Source of the DNA: Umbelopsis ramanniana AG
Taxonomy: Eukaryota > Mucoromycota > Umbelopsidomycetes > Umbelopsidales > Umbelopsidaceae
NCBI RefSeq assembly: GCF_025399195.1
Contig: NW_026252161.1
Location: forward strand, 26,457-90,456
Direction: 5' to 3'
Length of the DNA stretch: 64,000 nucleotides
The notes under the pieces are model-generated. The model did no database searches, was not told where the DNA came from, and saw nothing but the letters and a program-made list of their open reading frames with translations. The position numbers were made by a program, and so were the translations under genes. This document shows positions 47,461 to 58,469 of this stretch, one piece after another (position 1 is the first letter of the stretch; each line of letters begins with the position of its first letter).

Positions 47461-47937
47461 CTATTCGGCAACGGTCCAGGTAATGTCGACAACACCAGTG
47501 TTGAGGTCAGCGAGTTTCTTGAAGGCAGCTTGAGTGAGATCGATGGAACCTTCCTTGCATTCAGGGCAAGCGTCGTTGATTTTGACGATGACGCTCTTGC
47601 TACCAGAGGTGACCTTGACCTTCTTACCACACCAGGAGCTCTTGGAGGACATGTCACCGTATTGAGGGGCGTTCAAAGCACCAATGAGTTCATCGTTGTC
47701 TTCATCAGGGCCACAGGCACCTTGAGAACCACCTTCGGAAGCGGGGATGAACCAGGTACCCTTACCAGAGTACTTCTTTCCGCTGCTGGAGCTAGAGCTA
47801 GAGCTGGAGCTGGAGCTGGCATCAGAGCTCTTGTGGTGGTGCTTGTGGTGCTTGTGTTTGCTACGCTTGTCAATGGGGGCAGCCATGACGGATGTGGCAA
47901 CCATGGCCAAAACGAGGAGAGAGGCAGAGAGTTTCAT
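47461..47937 (-). CDS. Small secreted double-psi beta-barrel (RlpA/expansin-like) protein
   Basis: Single exon, 158 residues. Signal peptide MKLSASLLVLAMVATSVMA, then a basic His/Lys tract (KRSKHKHHKHHHK), a run of about 12 Ser, then a double-psi beta-barrel: GKGTWFIPASEGGSQGACG, NAPQYGDMSSKSSWCGKKVKV, VKINDACPECKEGSIDLTQAAF and a VDITWTV ending. Conserved Asp (NDACP) and four Cys are present. Related fungal proteins (RlpA-like, barwin/expansin-like) are secreted and bind or loosen cell-wall polysaccharides; some are effectors. The Lys-Arg before SKHKHH could be a Kex2-type processing site. It lies alone in the gene-poor block. Confidence 0.88.
   Translation of the reverse strand: MKLSASLLVLAMVATSVMAAPIDKRSKHKHHKHHHKSSDASSSSSSSSSSSSGKKYSGKGTWFIPASEGGSQGACGPDEDNDELIGALNAPQYGDMSSKSSWCGKKVKVTSGSKSVIVKINDACPECKEGSIDLTQAAFKKLADLNTGVVDITWTVAE
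47782..47820. repeat. GAGCT-rich microsatellite encoding poly-Ser
   Basis: Imperfect GAGCT(A/G) hexamer repeat inside the RlpA-like gene, encoding the Ser tract on the minus strand; a likely length-variable site. Confidence 0.7.
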
Positions 47938-49676
47938 ATTTGAAGATCAAATGAAGATATGTAAAGAATGGGATGTAATGGGGGTGCGCAGCACAGAACT
48001 GTTGAAGGAACTTGGAATGGATGGGAGAAGAAGCGTTTAGAGTATGAGAAAAGGAAATCGACCAGCGAAAGGCTTTCAGATTGCTCTAAAGAGAATGTAA
48101 TTTACAGATAGAAGAAAAAATTCGCTAAAGGCACTTGGGTTAGAGTATATATACTATTTTATTTTTCGCCTGGGTTGACCAACAAGGGATAATCAATATT
48201 GGAAGCCAGCTACATATTAAAACTCGAGGATGGGCTCCAGTTCATCAATAAACACCATTCAGGAAAGAGCTTCCCTTCATGGGTCATCATTTGACCTCAG
48301 CACAAAACATAAAGAATTCCAAGATGGTTCCATTCAGTAATTGATTCATGGACCATCCATAGTTCTCTTCTATCCCTGGCTCATGATGATCTTATTACTG
48401 CTCGATGCCATGTGTCAATCTGCAAGATAATATTGCATGCTGCAAAGTCCATCACTTACACATCACAAGATCAACGTGGAATACCTTGGTGAGGAGGCTC
48501 CTTCCCATCATGAAGTGTTTGTTTGTGCGCCTCGTCGTTGCCTTTCAAAAAGTAATTAAGAAAGTCGGACTGCCCTGTAACTTTGACGTCCCGAATCCCT
48601 AATTGGTAAAATCTCTTTCTGGGATCCCAGTTTGAACCTTGATTGAAGGACCGGCCGGGTCCAGAACCACACGTTTGCTATAGGCGCCAAACATTTTTTT
48701 TTTATCGGATGAGCGAAAAGCAGAAGAAGTGTGCTCACTTTGCGTCATCATCATCAAGAAATCGATATCGACGAAGGAAGTCTGTCATGGTTATAATTTA
48801 CCTTGATTTGGATGTTTTCTAACCATGCCATGCGACACAACCGATATCCACACTCCACTTGTACACCTGTCCTACGCATCATATGCCTTCTCAAACGGCC
48901 AGTGCGCTATGAGACAAGTCGTATGTAAAATTTTTTATGTTATTGCTTCACCGCTGGGCACAGACGGCAGCAGAAGATAGCTAAAGAGGTGGAACGTACC
49001 TCTGCACTTGGTGCAAGCCACGGATTGCAAGGGTACTTTCCATAACGGCTCATACTTACGAAGGTCGCACCAGCGAGCACCACTTTGTTTGGGTGCTGGC
49101 ATCGAAATTTCATTTCCATGGGATGTCAACCTCTACTAGCCTGACCAAAAGGCTGTTCTGAAAAGAAGCAGTAGAACAAAGAGAAGGAAAGGAGGAAAGA
49201 AAAAGAAAACACGCATTGTCCCAATAATGTTGAAATTTTGCCCAAGGTCGTGGCGGGTTTTCGCATTTGATTTATAAAGCAGATATGATTAATACATTGC
49301 TGGAACATTGCGCAGGTCTATGCACGCACAATCAAGTTTTCACATTATGACATACAAACAAATGGTATGGGACACACCCTTTAAGGCATTCAAATTACGG
49401 CAGGTTCAAAGGGAAGTACATATGGGGACCAGTCCGCCCCACAGACAGGCGGGTTTAATTGAACGCTGCGTAGTGCCCCAGACAAAGCGCAATGTTATGT
49501 TTCTTCTTGTTCAGAAACCAACCCTCAAGGCAAATCAATGGGTGTTCTTCAACCTGACACATGCTAGACGATAATTTTGCTAGGTGGGTCGGCTATTCAA
49601 AATGACTCGTCCAGCTCAATCATCCATCTCATTTAAAATCCAACATCCTACCATAGCAGTATAGCCCAACAGTGCA
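47938..49676. other. Intergenic region with a candidate small gene
   Basis: Holds the RlpA-like promoter at its start and the hydrolase promoter at its end. A possible spliced minus-strand small gene is listed separately (48381-48788). A minus-strand frame at 48935-49129 (containing WCDLRKYEPLWKVPLQ) is also protein-like but unassigned. Confidence 0.35.
48381..48788 (-). CDS. Possible small spliced gene, about 80 aa
   Basis: A minus-strand ATG at 48788 opens MTDFLRRYRFLDDDDAK. A GTGAGC donor follows, an acceptor at TCCCAG continues KRFYQLGIRDVKVTGQSDF in frame, and a GTATTC donor with a TTTGCAG acceptor leads to a short last exon ending TGA at 48381. The pieces are protein-like and the phases agree, but there is no family match and the second donor is weak. 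Confidence 0.3.
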
Positions 49677-51429
49677 ATGAACAAGGCCAAGATGATCTTC
49701 AAGGAAGTCATTCCTAGAACACCTCTTATTGTTGGGACAATAGTGAAGCATTACACACGAGGTAAGTGAGATGAAACCCCATCTGATATCATTGCCGCCA
49801 ATAAAGACATCTGACACCAACACGCTACTGTTTAGGCCCGCCTGCCGAAGAGTGGACTCTGAAGCAGCACTTGACTGTCAACCTAGTGAAAGATTTGGTG
49901 GGAAAGATGCGTAATTACACAGTAGAGGATATTCAAAAGATCAATCAGCGTCCTACTCCGCTGCCACCAGGCTTCAAATCAATTCCATTCACCATACCCA
50001 GTGAATATCGGGAAAGAGCATTAGAGAAACTGGCTCCTTTATTGGAGCCTTTTAAGACGGAGATTGGGTGGGATTGGCAGCAAGACCAATGTGATCCCAT
50101 TACGGGCGAATGGATTATTCCCGAAGACTTGATGAATGACCAAGATACACCCGATATCGACATCCCTACACTCCTGTACTTTCCTGGTGGAGCTTATCAC
50201 ATCTGTTCTATTCAAACGCATCGGTTTCTCACCAGTAGAGCTGCAAAGGTAAGGTGGTTGTCGTTGGAGGGTTGGTGGTCAATGTCACCTGGTGAAAATT
50301 AAAAAAATTTTTTTCTTCCAATGTCTCGCTGAGCAGCATGGAAAATGCAAGACGTTTGCTATTAATTACCGGCTAGCTCCCCAACATCCTTTCCCGGCTG
50401 CTGTCATTGATTCTTTGGCAGCATACTTGTATCTTACTGACCCACCGGCAGATGCAGGATTCAATGCTATCGATGTTTCCAAGATAGTGATGGGTGGTGA
50501 TTCTGCCGGCGGCGGTCTTGTCATGGCCACAGCTTTAGCTATTCGAGATCTTCAGTTACCCGCGCCAGCCGGCGTGGTGGCATTGTCTCCATGGTAGGTG
50601 AATTAAATGAATTGGGGGCCTTCATGGGTTCTCCTAAGCTAACGATCAACCATGCTTGCCCAGGCTGGACTTGACCCATTCACTGCCCAGTATTTTCAAT
50701 TCTATCGACACGGATTATCTACCGAAAGCTGGTTTTGATTATTTGGATTCACCTGCTTTGGACTTCAGTAAATTGCCACAAGAGAGAACCACTTTCCCCG
50801 ATGCTCTGGATATCGCTAGCGAAAACCCGACTGACACGGCCCAAGAGCCTGAGATCATTACAAAGACAGAAACCATCAATGATCAAGTGGTGGAAAAAAA
50901 GCACGTCAAGCGCATTCAACTTTATGCTCCTAATGAAGCCCTTATGGTGCCATACGTATCTCCTGTGTTCGATCCTCTTGGTCTACAAGGACTTCCGCCG
51001 TTGTTAATCGAATCCGGAGGTGCTGAGCGGTTGCACGACGAAGCTGTGTACGCTGCCCACTCAGCTTCACAGCAAGCCCCTGCCACAGCCATGAATGCGT
51101 GTCAACCTACCAAGGTCACGATCAACGTCTATGAAGGCCAGCCCCATGTGTTCCAAATGTTCGTCGACCTACAAGTTTCCAAGCAATCTTTTGAAACCAT
51201 TGGATCCTTCATTCAGCATGTCACCGGTGGCGAACAGGACGCTCAGCATCGATTTGAAAAACAGTTTGAACGATTCAGTATTAACGGAAAAGGCCAAAGT
51301 GTCGATCTGACGGCAACGGAGTTTTCCACAGAAACATGGGCTGAATGGAAGAAGTTGCTTGCTAATCCTAGCGTCGAGCAACGCATGGAGGAAGCTAAAC
51401 AATATGGCATTAAAGTCAAGGGTGTTTAG
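49677..51429 (+). CDS. HSL-type alpha/beta hydrolase, second gene
   Basis: Four exons (49677-49761, 49836-50248, 50337-50593, 50664-51429), 506 residues. The nucleophile elbow is VMGGDSAGGG, and NYRLAPQHPFPA follows the oxyanion region. The oxyanion-hole motif is FPGGAYH: the usual leading His of HGGG is Pro. The likely acid is in IESGGAERLHDEA and the His in GQPHVFQMF. The first exon carries a hydrophobic stretch (PRTPLIVGTIVKHY) that may bind membrane. An insertion of about 70 charged residues separates the serine region from the acid/His region. Same superfamily as the hydrolase at 24.6-25.9 kb but not a recent duplicate; the order and introns differ. Predicted ester or lipid hydrolase, substrate unknown. 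Confidence 0.82.
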
Positions 51430-51583
51430 TGCCTATAGAGGAGAACGCAAGCTTGACTCATCGAAATATGCAGACAATTGGTTCCCCTTGTTCATCTCGT
51501 TGATATTTGTACATATGAACGCATGGATTGAAAGATATCGCTTGCGTGCCTTCTAAATAATTTCTTTACAATAATAGCTTCTA

Positions 51584-52915
51584 TCACCATTCTAAACCTT
51601 CCAATGCGAGGGCTCTTAATAAAAGACTGAGAGGCTCAGCTCGATACCTTCCTTCTCCAGACACTCTGATTCCAACGTCATCCGGTATATCATCTGTATC
51701 GAGTTTCTCGTCTGTCATGGCCCGTTGGTCGTAATAATTAAGTTCATCCAAGTCGCCTATCATCATTGCATCCACATCCACATCCACCAACAGTTCATCT
51801 TCTGCGTTCTTGTCGTTTGCGTCTGATTCATTTGCTTGGTCGTCTACTCCACTGTCACTGAGATCATTTTTGTCGGTACCCGATGAAGAAGAGGGTACGG
51901 TGGCTGCTTGTGATGACGGTCCAAACGGCTGTGATTGCTGACGATTGCGACTTGTGGCATGACTAGCAGGAACACTGGGGTCCAACAAATTATCCAGCAG
52001 ATCTGAATGGAGCAAGATTTAGCTTCTCGTCCTATGACAAGGTTAAAAGAGGTCGGCCACTCACCATTCTTTCTTTTACGATAGTACTCTTCTTTGTACT
52101 TCTCTTTCTTTTCCTTGAGATCTTTGATCTCCCGCTCTTCCTCTGTCATCATCTCTGGATTAAGAAACTTGAGTTTCAAAGATGGATGCTTTCTAAACGA
52201 GACAGAGCCACCCCACAGCCAGTGTGGTAGTGAAGTTGGAATAGTGATGTCAAGGTTGTGGAACTTTTCGACAAATTCAAACACCTCGGGAGATATTACG
52301 TTGGACCGCAGATACCTGTTGGGGGCAAGGCGTGATCAGAGAAGAGACGGCTGTCAAAGTACTCGCGATGGATACTTACCGGAGGTATTCCCCCATAGCG
52401 CTGGAGGTGTTCCACATCTCGAGTTTGCGCAAACACCCCACGACCAGGCCAATGACATCCGACCCGTCTAGGCAGTGAATGTAGATAGGCAAGTTGGTAG
52501 GGTCAATAATGGTTTGGATGGCGACGATGGTGCGTGTGTAAGTGAGGGGTATATTATCTTCTTTCATCTTGTCGACTTTCAAATGGATCATAGTTATGTC
52601 TTGTTCGTTACAAAACTGCTGTATTTCTTCGGGAAGCGGGTCGGGAGTGAGCGAAAGCAGCGTTTTGAGGTGCAGGCTGTATCATGATGAAACGAGACGA
52701 GACGTGGCGAGACGAAACGTTGAGAAGGTGTGATCAGAACAAAAAAGTCGGTTGTCAGCAATCGAATGACTCATGCCCGCCCTTCCAATGTCAATGATAC
52801 CAACTAACCGTTTTATGAATCGCAGATTTCGTAGCTTGGGAAAGCCGCCCCGAAATACATTGTCCTCCACAGCAGCAAAGCGGAATGGCGGTATCAGTGG
52901 AGGTAATCCAGGCAT
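51584..52915 (-). CDS. Oca/Siw14-like tyrosine phosphatase-fold protein, probably inactive
   Basis: Four exons (52915-52809, 52676-52380, 52315-52065, 52002-51584), 357 residues. The N-terminal part follows the Siw14/Oca family: PPFRFAAVEDNVFRGGFPKLRNLRFIKRL, LKTLLSLTPDPLP, PIYIHCLDGSDVIGLVVGCLRK. The P-loop reads HCLDGSDVIG at about 101-110. The Cys is present but the Arg expected six residues after it is Val, so phosphatase activity is doubtful, as in non-catalytic Oca members. A basic coiled-coil segment follows (EEEREIKDLKEKKEKYKEEYYRKRK), then an acidic Ser/Asp-rich tail. Yeast Oca proteins act as a complex in signalling and inositol pyrophosphate metabolism. It is convergent with the upstream hydrolase (155 bp apart). 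Confidence 0.82.
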
Positions 52916-53021
52916 GTTTGAGTCAGAGGTGCAAGATTTTTATTACTATGTGGGAAAAGCAGAGGAGAGGGTAAATGAACAAGATGGGGGGGGTGCTTGA
53001 AAAAAATATGAGAGAGAAATT

Positions 53022-54589
53022 CTAAAAGTTGAGATGCGATCGATGAGTGGCATTGTAGCTGTCTAGCATGTCCCAAAATCCAGACACTACGGCCTTGTCC
53101 ATGTGTCGCTTATGGCGATGAATCTGAAAATAGGAAGAGTGTTTAGAAGCTGTCTGTTAGAGGCGATGGGTACGGCGATATTACTTACATTCATCTGAGT
53201 TACAGCCCAGTCTTTAGCAGGGCCCTGGAGTGTGTCGGTCTGCCATTTGGGATACACGCCTTTGACTATCATGCAAATTCAGTTAGCGGCTTGCTGGCTG
53301 GTACCAACATGTCATCTGTAGCGCGTCTCTTACCATTGCTGAAAAGCTCGAGGGGTTTCTCCCATTTCCAGCCTTTAAACTGCCATTGTTGACCTGCAAC
53401 AAATACGCAGACCACACGATCCCAATCGTTTTGTCGAAAGTTGACAGCTGAATCAACCACATGGTATGGCACTACTTGTCCATTCGCCTTTCGTCGTTCA
53501 ATGGTCACTCTCTCTGGCTTCTTCATGCCTTGGTCTCGCATGACTTGAGAGTCAACAAACCTATATGCCACAAGGAGTAAGATACATTGAATACACGTCG
53601 GGTCATGGACGGGCGGTATAACTCACTCTTGGCCTTCTAAAAATTGTTTGATATTGAACAACGTTAACATGGCAGTGGGAGCAGCCGGAACGATCATGAT
53701 AGGAATCTTGGATTCTAGAGTAAAAGACATTATTACAAGGTCAATAGACATGGAGGCAGATCAAACGTACATACCTCGACCCATTGGCTTTGATTTGCCT
53801 TTCACGACCGCCTGTCCAGCCTTGCTTGGTTGAGTAGCTGGCTTTGCCGCAGAAGAAGCAGCGGCTTTAGTTGCATCTGCCTTTCCGCTAAGTATATTGG
53901 CCACCGTCATAGGCAACTTTTCAAAATTCTACCACCAAAATGAGATGAGGGTTTACGACAAAAATCCATGCCATGACATCCACCAACCTTGATGCCACGC
54001 AAAATTGTGATCTTGGTCTTGATTTGCCGTTCTTGAGCAAGTACGCTCTTTACAAAATCGACATTATCACTGTCTTTGGCAGTTGGAGCTATCTTGACTC
54101 GCTTTGCGCCTTCCACTTTTCCCTGTTCCACCACATCGCCAGCAGGTCGTTTTTCTGTAGGGGAGCGACACAGGTTAGAGATAATGGAACGTGACAATAC
54201 ATCAGCGAAAGCCGTCAAGTACCTCCTGAAGGCTCAACAACGTTGGCTACGCTATCGACTTTGCCGGTCAAGTAATCTAATGCTTTTCTTCTGTCAATGA
54301 TGGCTACATTTTCGATAGATTTGTCTCTGCATTCTCGGATATAAGTGGAGTTGTCAAGCTCGCTGTTGAGAAAAAGGAAGATCAAAGTGTCCAGACTGTA
54401 GAATTCAGATTGTGAACTGGACTTTTTGAAATTCGTCTGCGTGTTTCGTGGTAACTCTACATCTCCCAAAACAATCACGCTGGCATCAGCCACCGAGCGA
54501 ACCACCTGATTGTTACTGTCCTTGAGCTCGACTGGTCGGTTGTTGCGGATGCTGTCTCGCAACAGAGCTAGAGGTGAAGCAGTTGCCAT
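53022..54589 (-). CDS. CDC73: Paf1 complex subunit Cdc73 (parafibromin)
   Basis: Seven exons (54589-54223, 54154-53988, 53928-53775, 53714-53627, 53560-53334, 53265-53189, 53123-53022), 393 residues. The N-terminal half shows the parafibromin pattern (PLALLRDSIRNNRPVEL, YSLDTLIFLFLN, YIRECRDKSIENVAIIDRRKALDYLTG). The C-terminal half has the Ras-like Cdc73 domain (PIMIVPAAPTAMLTLFNIKQFL, WDRVVCVFVAGQQWQFKGWKW, VKGVYPKW, KRHMDKAVVSGFWDMLD). In the nucleus Cdc73 travels with RNA polymerase II in the Paf1 complex and supports elongation and histone modification. The linker is Ala/Lys-rich. All splice phases agree. Confidence 0.93.
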
Positions 54590-54909
54590 GTTGGAGCCAA
54601 AGTTGAATAGTCAAGTCAGTTCAGTCCGCACTGTGATGACTTGCCTCATCGGAGCATCAAAACCGAAGCTGTCCCCCCCCCGCAACAGCGACAGTCTAAG
54701 CCACCAATGGCCTGCTCCACGCGAAACTTCATATTTTGCCCAAACCAATTTTTTTTTTTTTAAAAAAAAAGAAAGGGTGATTAGCATCATTGTTTATAGA
54801 TGACATTTATATTTTTATAGCCATGGTAAATAGCGACAGTGAAGGCTTGCACCCAAGGAGCCGAAACGGTTGGTTACAGGAGTATGCTTGATATTCATCA
54901 CCATTCATT

Positions 54910-56636
54910 TCATTGCCGAAAAGGATTATTGTTAGTATTTGCTGTGTAGGATGGGACAGGGTCAAGGTCAATGAGATTGCCAGTGTTTCCACCAGAAGGT
55001 GGAAGACTGGAAGGTAGTGGCTCTGCATATTCAACTCGTGGTGACCCGGACGCTATGGAAGAAGAATCGTACTCGGTGTGCGGTAATTCCAAATGATCTC
55101 GATTTGGATTGGTCGGTGGTGCAACGGGTGGTGTCTCGACATTATCAGATGGTGGTTCATAGATCGGTGGTGGTTCATCTGGTAACATATCTCTACTTGT
55201 ATCTTCCAGTGTTCCCTCTAAGCCCTCGCTAACAATTCGATAGCGCTCCTCGTCCAAATTACGCTTCGTCACTGTCACCAGTTGACCAAGATTACGATGA
55301 CACCCCTCGATATACCGAATGTATTGGCGAACCCACGATAAGGCTCTACCCAAGTTAGTACCGGTCACGGTGAGCATTTGATAAGTCTGTTGAATTTGTG
55401 CTGGGGAGGAGTTAATGCGCTGTTGTGGTACATCTTCCATACTTTCACAACCAACCTTGCATGATCATATCCATAACCACGTTGTCAAACATCATGTTAA
55501 TTAAGTAATTGCCTTGGATAACATTGAGCGATCCAGGATGAGGTATTTCAGGAACCTGTGTGCGAGCTGCATCCAGATGTTGTTGAGCCATCATGGATAT
55601 TGACCTTGCGTCTGCATAAAAATAAAATGATTAGCTTCATATGAGTATATTACAACATCATCAATACATACGGGTAAGAGCTTGATACTCCATCATATCC
55701 AGCACTGGTTCACGGGTGAACATGTCATATGAACTGTAATTAAAGGCGACCATTATTTCTTGCAAGCACCTTGCTAGCAGCGCTTGTGACTTTTCCAGCT
55801 CGGACCTACAGCGGCGAAATCGTTGCAAGTCCCGCGCAGCCTGGGAGATTGAAAGAGCATAGCATGGTCAGGGAATCAACACTGCGGAACGCCGGTACTA
55901 GCTCAAATGTCCCACCGACTTACCGTTTGATACTGCTGATTCAAGTTAGCGTAATCAGTTGACAATTTCTCTTCTGCTCGGAATTGAGCATGATACCCAT
56001 CAAATATCTAAACACGACGAAAATGTTAATCCCTGTTTGATGGCTCGTATGCCACAAGTCATGAAACATTACATCTTCATATAACTGGTTCAAAGAATCC
56101 CTCAGGCGCTCAATTTCGTCTTTCGATACTTGTGTACGATCTCTCTAAAAACATACGATCAGTACTTGCACAAACAACAATAACAACTGTGGCCGTGAAC
56201 ACATACAAGCATGAGGGCTTGGTTGAGTTCTTCCGTGAGGCGTTCAACTTGCAATGCACAGGCCTTTTCTCGTTCAAAAGCCATATGGTATTCTTGTTCT
56301 TCCTTGGCAGCGGTGGCTTTCATTTTGCCGGTCATCGAAGCCTTCACACTCTTGAAACTCACTCGCTTCATCTTGCGAGTATCTTCGTATTCCTTCCGAC
56401 TATCCAACGCATTAGCAGAAAAAAAGATGTTGCGAGTGGCATCAAACCGTTACCTACGTTATCTTTTTGAGCTCCTCAAGGTCTTTGTTGAGTTTCTCCA
56501 CCACTTTGGTCAGCCGGTCTTTTTCAGCGCTGGCTTTTCGGTACTGGCTGTCGACCCATTGCAGTTCCTGAATTCGAGCGTTGAGTTCTCGAAATTGTCC
56601 TTCCCGCTGGTGCAATCTCTGTGCGAAATCCGTCAT
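54910..56636 (-). CDS. Coiled-coil protein with endocytic-type motifs; one frame break
   Basis: Exons 56636-56458, 56399-56207, 56144-56073, 56007-55924, 55840-55672, then from 55611. The N-terminal ~250 residues are coiled coil (FAQRLHQREGQFRELNARI, LTKVVEKLNKDLEELKK, KEEQEYHMAFEREKACALQV). A conserved-looking middle follows (NYSSYDMFTREPVLDMMEYQA, GNYLINMMFDNVVMDMIMQ). The C-terminal third is Pro/Ser-rich with PPxY (PPIY), an LIDLD clathrin-box-like motif and a terminal NPF, all typical of endocytic adaptors. Near 55455 the frame must shift by +1 to continue into the last ~180 codons (EDVPQQRINSS onward). No intron of workable size fits, so a sequencing indel, real frameshift or two abutting genes is possible. 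Family not recognised. Confidence 0.65.
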
Positions 56637-57346
56637 GGTTGAAGGATGGAGGGAAAAGCTGGACCAGAGCCACACAAAACCAGGCGCTGCCTTATCGGAG
56701 GGAAACCGCTTTTTTCGGTTCATATCCCGGTGACGTCACGCTCATTGTTTCAATTCATTCTGTTTCATGAAATTGAGGAAGGTAGGTTTAGAACCGTATT
56801 GAGCACGGGAAGGGGAGGGTAAAGCGTAAAAAGAAGTTCTGGCCTAGCAACGTCGGGTAGAGTGGCATAGACCCCCACACGGCACGGCACGGCACGGCAT
56901 GGTGTCATTTTTCTATATTACAGCTTTTATCCTATCGAGCCATCCTACCTTTCAACCCAATGCACCAAAGTAGAAATACCGTCGAGTACATCCTTTCTGT
57001 AAAGGCCATTGTTTAACTAAAGTGCTAATCCATTATGGTTAAGCTTCAAGCTCCGCCGAAGGGGTCCAAGCCGTGGCCACTCCGCCAACCACTTCGCAGC
57101 TAATAGGGTCACCATGAAACATGGTGTTCTGGGATTAAGAAGGCATTTAGGTAGTGGGTACGTGCAAGTGTTACGTTACAAGATAGTGCACTACACAATG
57201 GAGCTTCTAAAAACGGAAGGAAGAAAGCTTCCATGCCGTAGAACAGATGCCTGCTCGTACAGAGAATGCCAACATCGATCTATGTATGAAGCTTTTCTGC
57301 AAGTGTTTTATTTTTTCTTACACATTTCATCCCACCCAAATTTCTT
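56637..57346. other. Intergenic region with GGCAC repeat
   Basis: No gene supported. Contains the promoter of the coiled-coil gene and the 3' flank of the MTA1-type gene. Confidence 0.4.
56881..56900. repeat. Short tandem repeat (GGCAC)4
   Basis: Four GGCAC units, the last ending GGCAT. A simple repeat upstream of the coiled-coil gene with no clear role. Confidence 0.85.
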
Positions 57347-58442
57347 CTACAACTCATTACCAACAGTAACCCAATAATCTCGTAAATTGTTTTTTCGGCC
57401 AAAGATCTCTAGATATCGGCCTAAAATGGGACAAGTTTGGTTATGACAGGTGTATCACTGAGCGACAATATCCACAACGTACCATTAGGAACAAGCTCTT
57501 CGATCATCTCATACAACTCTTCAGGTTTTTGACTCTGACCACGTCGTTCTGAAAAGATCACATCTGATCCAACCGAATGCCTGCATCCCGGTGGGTCTTC
57601 TCCCTACGCAAAGGAACACCAACACATGAGTTCATCCATCTACTGACAAGGTACCAACGAGATTTTTTACCTTCTTGCCAACCAGACAGGTTTCTTTAGC
57701 GTGCTGCAGATAGTATCCGTGACCCTTGGCCATACGTCGATTGACGGTCTGCTTGACCCACGTTATATCGTCGACGTACTTGTAACCCCATTTTTCCATC
57801 AACTCGAATGCCTTTGCATACTTGTTGTTGATGACCCATATGAAGATGAATCCGTTCTTGGACAGTTTGGGAATAGGGATCTCCTCAATGCAGACGTCAG
57901 GGAGTTGTTGGTATGCAATGGCTACACCACGGGTGGGGGCGTGTGTGGCAAGCTGCCATGGCGGATCGGCCAAGATGACATCGAACTGTGTTTCTGCTGC
58001 CAGTGCCTATATCCGTGGGGACGAGTTAAAACCCTAGCAACGGGGAGACAATGGAAAAAAACCCTTTCTGCAATAACTTACATCCCAGTCAAAGTTCATG
58101 ACGTTGGCTTTTATGGGCACGCACCATTGTGGTGCCTCGAACTCTTCCATATCAATCTCTGTAAGGGAGAGGGGGTTAGACAAAGTGGTTTCAGTTGCGA
58201 TGCGTCGATGGTTGATCCATTCGAAACGCATGCATGCGCCGTAACTTACCTTCATCGTCTTCTTCTTTAGGCGCTGGATTGATTTGAGATTCAAGTTTGG
58301 CAATTTCGGTGGTGAGGGCATCTAGCTGGGCCTTCAATTTGGTCTCTTCTTGTAACAAAGCCTTCAGACTAGAATCTGTGACATTGTCAAGGGCAAAGTC
58401 ATCAGCATCGACTGATATTGGTGTATCCTCGCGTGAGGACAT
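57347..58442 (-). CDS. MTA1: MTA1-type DNA N6-adenine methyltransferase (MT-A70 family)
   Basis: Five exons (58442-58250, 58158-58082, 58006-57671, 57603-57483, 57420-57347), 266 residues. The catalytic motif DPPW is at 104-107 within FDVILADPPWQL. Downstream signature segments are APTRGVAIAYQQLPD, GFIFIWVINNKYAKAFELM, KWGYKYVDDITWVKQTVN, KGHGYYLQHAKETCLVGKKG, SDVIFSERRGQSQKPEELY and RYLEIFGRKNNLRDYWVTVG. These match the MTA1 clade (ciliates, some algae, early-diverging fungi) rather than the RNA enzymes METTL3/METTL14. The N-terminus is a short acidic coiled coil. In ciliates MTA1 works with MTA9 and two small DNA-binding proteins to place 6mA at ApT sites; those partners are not in this window. 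Location is presumably nuclear. A perfect ACGCGT lies 22 bp before the ATG. Confidence 0.9.
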
Positions 58443-58463
58443 TATGAAAAAGAATGAAAGAAA

Positions 58464-58469
58464 ACGCGT
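58464..58469. promoter_or_regulatory. MluI cell-cycle box upstream of MTA1
   Basis: Perfect ACGCGT, with a GAGCGCGCG run at about 58522-58530, in the 143-bp gap between the MTA1 start and the end of the metalloprotease gene. ACGCGT is the MBF site of fungal S-phase genes; use is inferred. Confidence 0.45.

Noticed and set aside
47425-47943. 172-codon plus-strand frame over the RlpA-like gene
   Set aside because: Antisense shadow of the secreted double-psi barrel gene; low-complexity and no signal.
56881-56900. GGCAC repeat as a CRISPR or mobile-element end
   Set aside because: Only four 5-bp units in a eukaryotic intergenic region; a simple microsatellite.
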